The translations under genes were made by a program, and so were the position numbers. From Acholeplasmatales bacterium (GTDB lineage Bacteria > Bacillota_I > Bacilli_A > Acholeplasmatales > Anaeroplasmataceae), in the NCBI GenBank assembly GCA_016288675.1, contig JAEELC010000084.1:1-10733 (forward strand): 10,733 nt of DNA, read 5' to 3'. This document shows, in pieces, positions 1 to 5,670 of this stretch. Below the pieces are notes generated by a model that did not search any database, was not told the origin of the DNA, and saw nothing but the letters and a program-made list of their open reading frames with translations. The stretch's first letter is position 1. Every line of letters begins with the position of its first letter.

Positions 1-647
1 ACTTGAGCTTCTTGATTAAAATGAGAAACTCTAACTACAACATTTCTAATATCACCTTGTTTAGTTTCTGGATTATATGGAGTTAATCCTAATTCATTTA
101 AAACTTTAACAATCTTAATATTAATATCATTAACAATTTCATTTTGATTATGACATCTAGCAATATCTACACCCTTTAAAGTTTTAGAATTAACTAAACC
201 TAAATTAAGTTTACCATTATATTCAAAAGCTTGAAGTTGAGATTTATATCTATAATTCTTATAATTCTCCATACCATATGTATTCTTAATTTCAAAGCTT
301 TTTGGGTTAAGTTTTGTATAACGAGAAATAGCTTCAACAACAGCTTCTCTCTTGAATTCAAGCATCTTATTATAATCTATGTGTAAAACATTACATCCAC
401 CACATTCTTTATAACAAGGACACTCTGGTTCAACGCGATATTCACTAGTGTGTTTATAATTAACAACATCAGCAAAAGCCATCTTATCTAACACTTTAGT
501 GATTTTTACATTAATTCCTTCACCAGGAATAGCATTTTCAACAAAGATTGCTAACTTTTTATAGAAGGCAATACCTTCTCCATTTATTCCTAAACGCTTA
601 ATGTCGACAATAACTTCTTGTCCGACTTTTAATTCTGTTTTTTGCAT
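1..647 (-). CDS. rlmD: 23S rRNA (uracil-5-)-methyltransferase, RlmD/RumA family (N-terminal part)
   Basis: This frame is absent from long complete ORFs because it runs off the left edge; reading the minus strand from ATG at 647 gives 215 open codons. Residues 1-60 form a TRAM domain (KVGQEVIVDIKRLGINGEGIA, then FVENAIPGE), the RNA-binding module of the family. An iron-sulfur signature follows: Cys76-x5-Cys82-x2-Cys85 in CPCYKECGGC, with a fourth cysteine at 165 (IARCHNQ), matching the four 4Fe-4S ligands known in E. coli RumA. The SAM-binding and catalytic C-terminal half lies outside the window. The family makes 5-methyluridine in 23S rRNA (U1939 for RlmD; the Bacillus RlmCD enzyme does two sites), so which uridine is modified is not decided here. 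The start is supported by AGGAGG at 658-663, 10 nt upstream. It is transcribed divergently from the DUF108 gene. Confidence 0.93.
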   Translation of the reverse strand, partial: MQKTELKVGQEVIVDIKRLGINGEGIAFYKKLAIFVENAIPGEGINVKITKVLDKMAFADVVNYKHTSEYRVEPECPCYKECGGCNVLHIDYNKMLEFKREAVVEAISRYTKLNPKSFEIKNTYGMENYKNYRYKSQLQAFEYNGKLNLGLVNSKTLKGVDIARCHNQNEIVNDINIKIVKVLNELGLTPYNPETKQGDIRNVVVRVSHFNQEAQ

Positions 648-671
648 AATACAAGAACCTCCTGACAATCA

Positions 672-700
672 ATTATAACATATTTTATATATTAAATATA
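672..700 (-). promoter_or_regulatory. Promoter of rlmD (extended -10)
   Basis: On the minus strand TATAAT lies at 677-672, preceded by TGT, giving the extended -10 TGTTATAAT. The -35 position at 700-695 (TATATT) is poor, so recognition would depend on the extended -10. The predicted transcript starts near 665, leaving about 18 nt before the ATG with AGGAGG inside it. Its -35 region overlaps that of the opposing promoter. Confidence 0.7.
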
Positions 701-725
701 TCTAATATTCTAATTATGTTATAAT
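697..725 (+). promoter_or_regulatory. Promoter of the DUF108 gene (extended -10)
   Basis: TATAAT at 720-725 is preceded by TGT, again giving TGTTATAAT. The -35 position 697-702 (TATATC) is weak. The predicted transcript starts near 732, just before the ribosome binding site, so the leader would be only about 13 nt. This argues against the TTG at 733 as a start. Confidence 0.7.
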
Positions 726-744
726 TAGACTATTGGAGGTTATT

Positions 745-1521
745 ATGAAACGTATTGTATTATTTGGTTCTGGTAAACTTACTAAAATTATTGTTAACTG
801 TTATTTAAAGGGAGAATTAAAAGGTTATGAAATTGTTGGATGTTATTCAAAAACTAAAGAGCATAGAGATGAAATATCAAACATTCTTAAAATAAAGCCT
901 TGTGAATCATTTGAATCACTTTTAGACCTAAAGCCAGATTATTTAGTAGAAGCTACAAATCCTTCAGCTACAAAAGAAATTCTAGAATCTACAATCAAAA
1001 ATCATATAAATGTAATTTTATTATCTATTGGAGCTTTAGCAGATGAATCATATTATAAATATATTGAAGATTTAGCAACATTTAATAATGTAAAGATTCA
1101 TTTAGCTAGTGGAGCAATATCAGGCTTTGAAGTATTACGTACAGCACGTCTTATAGGTTTAACAAAAGCTAAATTAACAAACACTAAGGGTCCTAAAGCA
1201 TTAAGGAAAAATATTCTTTATAACAAAGAAATGGAAACAACTAATTATAAAGCATTCGTTGGAAGTGCTTATGAAGCAATACAAAATTTACCAACCGGAA
1301 TAAATGTTGGTGTAGCTACAGCTTTAGCAACACGTGGTGTACATGATACACAAATAGAAATAAAAACAGAACCTAATTTCATTGGTGATTCTCAATGTAT
1401 TGACATTAAATGTGGAAATGAAATAAAGGCTCATTTAGATGTATATAGCGCAACTAGTGATATTGCAGGATATTCAGTAGTCGCATTACTTCAAAATTTA
1501 AATAGTTCTATTGTCTTTTAG
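745..1521 (+). CDS. DUF108 / aspartate dehydrogenase-like oxidoreductase (divergent)
   Basis: The 258-residue protein has a Rossmann start (RIVLFGSGKLT, residues 3-13), a second strand ending YLVEATNPSA (66-75), LLSIGALAD (92-100) and SGAISGFEVLRTAR (122-135). It then has a C-terminal part with FVGSAYEAIQNLPTGINVG (171-189). This order matches NAD(P)-dependent L-aspartate dehydrogenases (NadX) and DUF108 relatives. Two signatures differ. The dinucleotide motif is GSGKLT, with Thr in place of the third Gly. The segment that in AspDH reads N-x-H-E is DSQC (215-218), so the catalytic His position appears to be Gln217. No nadA or nadC lies nearby, so a role in NAD synthesis is not supported; the substrate is unknown. 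The start is ATG 745 behind TTGGAGG (733-739); the TTG at 733 is part of that site. Confidence 0.75.
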   Translation: MKRIVLFGSGKLTKIIVNCYLKGELKGYEIVGCYSKTKEHRDEISNILKIKPCESFESLLDLKPDYLVEATNPSATKEILESTIKNHINVILLSIGALADESYYKYIEDLATFNNVKIHLASGAISGFEVLRTARLIGLTKAKLTNTKGPKALRKNILYNKEMETTNYKAFVGSAYEAIQNLPTGINVGVATALATRGVHDTQIEIKTEPNFIGDSQCIDIKCGNEIKAHLDVYSATSDIAGYSVVALLQNLNSSIVF

Positions 1522-1523
1522 AT

Positions 1524-1575
1524 AAAAAAAACTAATCCATAAATGTTGGGTACCCAACAAAGGATTAGTTTTTTT
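1524..1575. terminator. Two-tier bidirectional terminator
   Basis: The outer stem pairs the A-run plus CTAATCC (1524-1538) with GGATTAG plus a T-run (1562-1575). The loop itself contains a perfect 14-bp palindrome, GTTGGGTACCCAAC (1545-1558). The A- and T-runs on the two sides make it work in both directions, serving the DUF108 gene on plus and the small membrane-protein genes on minus. Confidence 0.88.
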
Positions 1576-1582
1576 ATTAAAA

Positions 1583-1897
1583 TTAACGAAATGCGTTAAA
1601 TCCACCGATTCCTACTACTGCACAAATAGCAATGATTGCAAGAATCCACCAGATAACTCTCCAAGGTTTAGATTGTCTCATTGCAAAATCATATGAGCAA
1701 TAAACAATAATTAATGTCATAATGATTTCAGCAATCCAAGTTAAAACACCTGGAACATTACCCATCCAGCTAGTATTCCAACCCCATTCATTAAATGCAG
1801 CTTGCATACCTCTAAATAAATATGCAACAGCAACAAAGATTACTGCAACAAATGCAAAAAATCCAACATTACCAGTCTTACCAGTTTTAGTAGCCAT
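1583..1897 (-). CDS. Small membrane protein with three predicted TM segments, unknown function
   Basis: This 104-residue protein is basic at its N-terminus (MATKTGKTGN) and has three hydrophobic segments at about 11-28, 49-69 and 80-99. It is rich in tryptophan (NEWGWNTSW at 37-44, KPWRVIWW at 77-84). I do not recognise the family. ATG 1897 lies 2 nt after the TAA of the upstream gene (1902-1900). Its GAGGAG ribosome binding site is made by the last two Glu codons of that gene, so translation of the pair is very likely coupled. It is the last gene before the bidirectional terminator. Short, but well supported by its ribosome binding site, coupling and membrane pattern. Confidence 0.75.
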   Translation of the reverse strand: MATKTGKTGNVGFFAFVAVIFVAVAYLFRGMQAAFNEWGWNTSWMGNVPGVLTWIAEIIMTLIIVYCSYDFAMRQSKPWRVIWWILAIIAICAVVGIGGFNAFR

Positions 1898-1899
1898 AA

Positions 1900-2211
1900 T
1901 TAGTTCTCCTCAAATAATAAAACATGTCCCTTTGTTAAAACAAAGATTAAATCAATTAACCACATAATAGGAATAATGATAAATACAAGTGAAATAACAA
2001 GTTTTGTTGTATCTTTAGAATATTTTAATATTCTATAAATGCCCCAAAATAAATGTACTGAAGGAATGCATAAAATAAGCTTAAGCCAAATAGGCCATGA
2101 ATCTACCATTTTAACAAAATCATCAGTACTATTAATCACATTTTGTGAATATTGTTGTTCATTTTCCTTTTCATTTATAACTTCTGCGTCAATAGTTTCC
2201 TTTTCATCCAT
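1900..2211 (-). CDS. Small membrane protein with a TM2-like hairpin and acidic N-terminal tail
   Basis: The 103 residues comprise a soluble, acidic tail (1-38, MDEKETIDAE...) and two hydrophobic segments at about 40-59 and 69-92, joined by a short basic loop (YRILKYSKDTTK). The second segment ends IPIMWLIDLIFVL, resembling the W-x-x-D-L end of TM2 domains, and the loop is preceded by WGIYR, where TM2 proteins have G-x-x-R-F-Y. The neighbouring gene at 2270-2494 shows the same pattern, so the two look like diverged paralogues. The ribosome binding site is weak (AAGAAG about 9 nt upstream of ATG 2211). A terminator-like hairpin lies 26 nt upstream of the start, so expression may depend on readthrough. 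Function unknown. Confidence 0.72.
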   Translation of the reverse strand: MDEKETIDAEVINEKENEQQYSQNVINSTDDFVKMVDSWPIWLKLILCIPSVHLFWGIYRILKYSKDTTKLVISLVFIIIPIMWLIDLIFVLTKGHVLLFEEN

Positions 2212-2230
2212 AACAAATATCTTCTTTAGT

Positions 2231-2262
2231 AAAAACTAATAGAGCCTTATGAAGGCTCTATT
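2231..2262 (-). terminator. Terminator or attenuator inside the small membrane-protein cluster
   Basis: A perfect 11-bp stem, AATAGAGCCTT (2238-2248) with AAGGCTCTATT (2252-2262), has a 3-nt loop. Reading minus, it is followed by a short T-run (AGTTTTT, 2237-2231). It follows the TM2-like gene and lies only 26 nt before the next start, with no clear promoter between, so it could be a partial terminator. Confidence 0.75.
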
Positions 2263-2269
2263 ATTAAAA

Positions 2270-2494
2270 TTAGCTATTTAAGCAACGCCAAATTGACTTA
2301 TTTACAATCATGCAAACAAGGTCAACAATCCAGCAAACTGGGACAAAAAATATACGTAAGATACCTGCAACAATTTTGCCTTCCATAAATCTAGTAATAA
2401 TACCAAGAATCCAACTAGTAAATGGAATGATTGCAAGAATTAAGCTTACGATATAAGGTAATCCTAGGTAATCAGCACTTTTTCTTGAAGCCAT
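2270..2494 (-). CDS. Small TM2-like domain membrane protein
   Basis: The 74-residue protein has two hydrophobic segments (about 12-34 and 41-64) around a short turn. The stretch LGIITRFMEGKIVAGILRIFF followed by CWIVDLVCMI follows the TM2 domain plan (G-x-x-R-F-x-x-G-K-x-x-x-G-I-L, then W-x-x-D-L). The aromatic-glycine lead (FYLG in classic TM2) is changed to FMEG. TM2 proteins are found widely in bacteria but have no agreed function. The start ATG 2494 has an ideal ribosome binding site (AAGGAGG, 2504-2510, 9 nt away) and an extended -10 promoter upstream. First gene of the cluster; the next gene down is probably a paralogue. Confidence 0.78.
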   Translation of the reverse strand: MASRKSADYLGLPYIVSLILAIIPFTSWILGIITRFMEGKIVAGILRIFFVPVCWIVDLVCMIVNKSIWRCLNS

Positions 2495-2544
2495 AATTTA
2501 GTTCCTCCTTTTTAATTTAGGAATTTTTTCCTATCTATAACTCA

Positions 2545-2553
2545 ATTATAGCA
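2545..2553 (-). promoter_or_regulatory. Extended -10 promoter of the small membrane-protein cluster
   Basis: Reading minus, TGCTATAAT (2553-2545) is a consensus extended -10. No good -35 is seen 16-18 nt upstream. The predicted start is near 2538, giving a leader of about 44 nt before ATG 2494. Confidence 0.62.
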
Positions 2554-2600
2554 TTATTTATAAAAATTAAACTACTTATTTTGACATTTTTTTGCATTTT

Positions 2601-2637
2601 TAAACAAAAAAATCTAGTCTCAATAAGAGACTAGATT
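2601..2637 (-). terminator. Terminator of ackA
   Basis: The stem AATCTAGTCTC (2611-2621) pairs with GAGACTAGATT (2627-2637) around the loop AATAA. Reading minus it runs into a seven-T tract (2612-2606). It lies 13 nt past the ackA stop. Confidence 0.9.
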
Positions 2638-2649
2638 AAATTTGTTTAA

Positions 2650-3888
2650 TTACTTAACATTACCAACACGAACAACGTCACGAGCAATCATAACTTCTTC
2701 GTTTGTTGGAACAACCCAGCATTGAATCTTAGATTCAGGAGTTGAAATCTTAGCTTCAACACCATAAGCCTTGTCGTTAGCTTCTTTGTCAATAACTACA
2801 CCTAAAACACCAAGACGGTTTAAAATCTTTTCACGTAAGTGAGTTAAGTTTTCACCCATACCAGCAGTGAATGCAATTGCATCACAACCACCCATGTAAA
2901 CATAGTATGAAGCGATATAGTCAGCAATACGCTTAGATTGAACGTTGAATGCCATAATACATCTATGGTCTCCTTCATTCATACCCTTAGTTACGTCACG
3001 AGCATCGTTAGTACGACCACCCATACCTAGTAAACCAGACTTCTTGTTTAATGTGTTTAGAAGGTCATCTAAAGTTAAACCTTCATGCTTAGCAACAACT
3101 TGTAAAGCAGTTGGGTCAAGATTACCTGAACGAGTACCCATTGGAATACCTTCAAGTGGAGTAAGACCCATAGAAGTGTCTACGCACTTACCACCCTTAA
3201 CTGCAGAAATAGATGCACCATTACCTAAGTGGCAAACAATGATCTTTGTATCTTCAAGTGGCTTGTTAATTAATTCAGCTGTACGTTGAGAAACATACTT
3301 ATGTGAAGTACCATGAGCACCATACTTACGAATACCATACTTAGTATACCATTCATATGGAGTTGCATACATATAAGCTTCTTCAGCCATAGTTTGGTGG
3401 AATGTAGTATCGAATACTGCAACTTCAGGAACACCAGGAAGAGCCTTGAAGAATGCACGCATACCAACTACGTGAGCCTTGTTGTGAAGTGGTGCTAAGT
3501 CAGCAAGTTCTAAAATCTTGTTAACAACAGTACCATCTGGACCATCAATTAATGCAGAATCCTTGAAATATTCTCCACCTTGAACTACACGATGACCAAC
3601 ACCAGTAATTTCAGTTAATTCCTTAACAATGTTCTTTTCAACTAATGTCTTTAATAATAATTCAACACCAACAGCGTGGTCTGGTAACATTGGGTTAGTT
3701 TCTTCTTTAACCTTTTCACCGTTCTTGTTGTACTTTAATGTAAAGATACCTTCTTGAGCGTTACCATTTGCATCCTTAGTACCAATACGCTCCATAACAC
3801 CAGAAGCGATTAAAGTTTCAGCTGGCATATCAAGTAATTGGAACTTGATTGAACTAGAACCAGCATTTACAGCCATAATTTTTGCCAT
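2650..3888 (-). CDS. ackA: Acetate kinase
   Basis: AckA interconverts acetyl phosphate and ADP with acetate and ATP in the cytoplasm; in fermenters this is the ATP-yielding last step to acetate. The 412-residue length is a little above the usual 395-405. Family residues are all visible: MAVNAGSSSIKFQLL with Asn8, GHRVVQGGEYF with Arg100, VFDTTFHQTM with Asp160, HGTSH (192-196), HLGNGASIS (220-228), GTRSGNLDP with Arg253, GENLTHLREK (345-354) and PTNEE with Glu397. Those Asn, Arg, Asp, Arg and Glu residues correspond to Asn7, Arg91, Asp148, Arg241 and Glu384 of the Methanosarcina enzyme. Start ATG 3888 follows GTGAGG in the 14-nt gap after ytxK, with which it forms an operon. Codon use favours AAC and AAG more than its neighbours, as expected of a highly expressed gene. 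No pta is in the window. Confidence 0.98.
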   Translation of the reverse strand: MAKIMAVNAGSSSIKFQLLDMPAETLIASGVMERIGTKDANGNAQEGIFTLKYNKNGEKVKEETNPMLPDHAVGVELLLKTLVEKNIVKELTEITGVGHRVVQGGEYFKDSALIDGPDGTVVNKILELADLAPLHNKAHVVGMRAFFKALPGVPEVAVFDTTFHQTMAEEAYMYATPYEWYTKYGIRKYGAHGTSHKYVSQRTAELINKPLEDTKIIVCHLGNGASISAVKGGKCVDTSMGLTPLEGIPMGTRSGNLDPTALQVVAKHEGLTLDDLLNTLNKKSGLLGMGGRTNDARDVTKGMNEGDHRCIMAFNVQSKRIADYIASYYVYMGGCDAIAFTAGMGENLTHLREKILNRLGVLGVVIDKEANDKAYGVEAKISTPESKIQCWVVPTNEEVMIARDVVRVGNVK

Positions 3889-3902
3889 TTTTAATTCCTC
3901 AC

Positions 3903-4853
3903 TTAATTATTTTTGTTTATATTTTCTTCAAACCACATTTCTATTTTCACTAAGGCACTATTAAACTCCTTAGGATCTTCGAAACTTGGTAGTTTGACAA
4001 GTAAACATTTCTTTTGATCAAAATTTCCTTTTTTGATTAAAAGAATAGACTTCTTTTCTGCCTTAAACATTTCATCAGGTAGATCAATAAGTCCGATAAT
4101 TGAACCTTTTTCAAGTAATGCTTTCTTAAATCCTTGTTCCGAATCATAATTAAAGAAATCATCAGGTACACAGCACATCATTACACCATTATCTTTTAAA
4201 GAATCCATATGATGTAAAATTACATTATATGGGAAATATCCTTCTTCAGTCATATCGTAATAATCAAAATCTGTTACGATGTAATCCATATTATGTTCAA
4301 ACTTAGAATTAAATGTGTTTTGGAAATAGATATTAATTTCTGTTTCCATTAAATTAGCATTTAACTTCATAGTATTAACTAAAGCTTGGTTATGTTCAAC
4401 AGCATATAAATCAAGTTTTAGATTTAAATGATTTTCAAGAGTGAATAAAAGATTACCAAATCCTGCAAGAGGATCTAATATTTTAACTTCTCTTTCTTTA
4501 GGTTCAAACTTAGAAATGAAGTAGGCATATAACATACCGATAGTATCAGGTGTTAAACTGCCGTTTGAAATCTTAACTTCTTGAAGACCCTTTAACATTA
4601 GCGATTGAACAGCCTTACGAATATCTTCAGTTGAAATATCTACACCATTTAATCTTTTATAAATATTTAATAAACGATTTTTATCATCTTCAGAAAAATC
4701 ATCTTGAAGCACTTCGTTTGCTAAAATATTTTTAACAGTTAAACCGTATAAAGTAAAATAATCTCCTTTAACTCTATCAAATAAGAATTCCATAGAATCA
4801 GAGATAACATCATATACAAGTTCCATAGGACTTGTGTTTTCGTCTATTGCCAT
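3903..4853 (-). CDS. ytxK: YtxK-like class I SAM-dependent methyltransferase
   Basis: The 316-residue protein has a helical N-terminal part (1-100), then an adenine-methylase-type fold. Motif I is ILDPLAGFGN (125-134), the acidic strand is LYAVEHN (149-155), and a C-terminal part has VPDDFF, LIDLPDEMF and KSILLIKKG. It resembles B. subtilis YtxK, whose gene also lies just upstream of ackA, so the operon is a conserved pairing. The catalytic site of N6-adenine methylases (N/D-P-P-Y/F) is replaced by TDFDYY (194-199), so the usual DNA methylation chemistry is doubtful; the substrate is unknown. A longer frame begins at 4871, but the promoter -10 hexamer covers that codon. The start is therefore placed at ATG 4853, behind GGTGAT. 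Confidence 0.88.
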   Translation of the reverse strand: MAIDENTSPMELVYDVISDSMEFLFDRVKGDYFTLYGLTVKNILANEVLQDDFSEDDKNRLLNIYKRLNGVDISTEDIRKAVQSLMLKGLQEVKISNGSLTPDTIGMLYAYFISKFEPKEREVKILDPLAGFGNLLFTLENHLNLKLDLYAVEHNQALVNTMKLNANLMETEINIYFQNTFNSKFEHNMDYIVTDFDYYDMTEEGYFPYNVILHHMDSLKDNGVMMCCVPDDFFNYDSEQGFKKALLEKGSIIGLIDLPDEMFKAEKKSILLIKKGNFDQKKCLLVKLPSFEDPKEFNSALVKIEMWFEENINKNN

Positions 4854-4869
4854 TTTATCACCATTAAGC

Positions 4870-4898
4870 ATTATAACAAATTAGTATTCTTTTGTAAA
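4870..4898 (-). promoter_or_regulatory. Promoter of ytxK-ackA
   Basis: Reading minus, TTTACA (4898-4893), a 17-nt spacer and TATAAT (4875-4870) form a near-consensus sigma-A promoter. Transcription should begin near 4863, only about 10 nt before ATG 4853, which rules out the ATG at 4871. Confidence 0.87.
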
Positions 4899-4915
4899 CA
4901 AAACAGTCCACTTAA

Positions 4916-4953
4916 ATAATAAAAATGGCTTTGTAAAATCAAAACCATTTTTT
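4916..4953 (-). terminator. Terminator of the thiI-TrmH operon
   Basis: AAAAATGG-C-TTTG (4921-4933) pairs with CAAA-A-CCATTTTT (4940-4952) with one internal mismatch and loop TAAAAT. Reading minus the stem ends in TTTTTATTATTT, an interrupted T-tract. It lies 10 nt past the stop of the methyltransferase gene and before the ytxK promoter. Confidence 0.75.
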
Positions 4954-4962
4954 AAATTATTT

Positions 4963-5670
4963 TTATATTCTGTTAGAAATTTCATACATAAGTATAGAAC
5001 CAGCTACACCTACATTTAAACTTTCCATATTATCCATTTGAATGAATAAGCTTGGCAAATTAAGTTCATTAATTTCATCACTTACACCATTACCTTCATT
5101 ACCTAGTATTAATGCTAATTTACCACTTAAATTAGCACTACGAACATCAACACCATTGCGTACATTTGTATTATAAATTGTATGTGTTGAAGATAATTTT
5201 TTAATAAATTCTAGCTTATCGCCTTTAATTAAATTAAGTTTAAAAATTGAACCTTGGCTAGATCTAATTACTTTATCATTATAAAAATCACAAGTATTAT
5301 CGCTGAAAAATATAGTATTAAATCCAAATGAAGCTGCACTTCTAAGTAATGTACCTACATTACCTGGATCTTGTAAGCCATCTAAAATTAAAACTCTATC
5401 GGTAATTTCAGTCTTATTTAAAAGAGAACACAAACCAATTTGAGTTGTAGGAGTTGCAGTATCACAAATCTTTTTCATAACTTCAAATGATACTTCTTCA
5501 CCATCAAGCGAATCATCAGTAGTATACGCTTTTAAAAGAACACCAGCATCCCTAGCTTCACGAACTAAATGTGGTCCTTCAACCATGAACATTTTTTGAG
5601 TTCTTCTACCACGACTAGTCTTAAGTTCAATTATATCTTTTACAGTTTGATTCTTAACTGAAGTAATCAT
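4963..5670 (-). CDS. TrmH/SpoU-family RNA 2'-O-methyltransferase
   Basis: The 235-residue protein has an N-terminal L30e-like substrate-binding part (about 1-75, with MFMVEGPHLVREA at 27-39) and a C-terminal knotted SPOUT domain with all three motifs. Motif 1 is LDGLQDPGNVGTLLRSAASFGF (96-117, Asn104 and Arg110), motif 2 is LILGNEGNGV (187-196) and motif 3 is MESLNVGVAGSILMYE (215-230). Such enzymes methylate ribose 2'-OH groups in rRNA or tRNA. The domain layout is like RlmB and the Bacillus YsgA-type proteins, but the target nucleotide cannot be told. The ATG overlaps the thiI stop by one base (TAATG), and AGGAAA lies just upstream, so it is translationally coupled to thiI. The operon pairs two RNA-modifying enzymes. 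Confidence 0.92.
   Translation of the reverse strand: MITSVKNQTVKDIIELKTSRGRRTQKMFMVEGPHLVREARDAGVLLKAYTTDDSLDGEEVSFEVMKKICDTATPTTQIGLCSLLNKTEITDRVLILDGLQDPGNVGTLLRSAASFGFNTIFFSDNTCDFYNDKVIRSSQGSIFKLNLIKGDKLEFIKKLSSTHTIYNTNVRNGVDVRSANLSGKLALILGNEGNGVSDEINELNLPSLFIQMDNMESLNVGVAGSILMYEISNRI

Larger units (their letters stand above)
671..726. repeat. 12-bp perfect inverted repeat holding both -10 elements
   Basis: AATTATAACATA at 671-682 is the exact reverse complement of TATGTTATAATT at 715-726. Each arm is the extended -10 of one divergent promoter, so the intergenic region is close to two-fold symmetric about base 698. Confidence 0.85.

Noticed and set aside
733..744. TTG at 733 as start of the DUF108 gene
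   Set aside because: It overlaps the TTGGAGG ribosome binding site and lies at the predicted transcript start; ATG 745 is correctly spaced.
1722..2239. Plus-strand open frames opposite the small membrane-protein genes
   Set aside because: They lack ribosome binding sites and promoters. The minus-strand frames have Shine-Dalgarno sites, coupling, and coherent membrane topology.
2945..3498. Open frames on the opposite strand and in another frame within ackA
   Set aside because: They lie inside a fully conserved acetate kinase gene, have no ribosome binding sites or recognisable domains, and arise from its codon bias.
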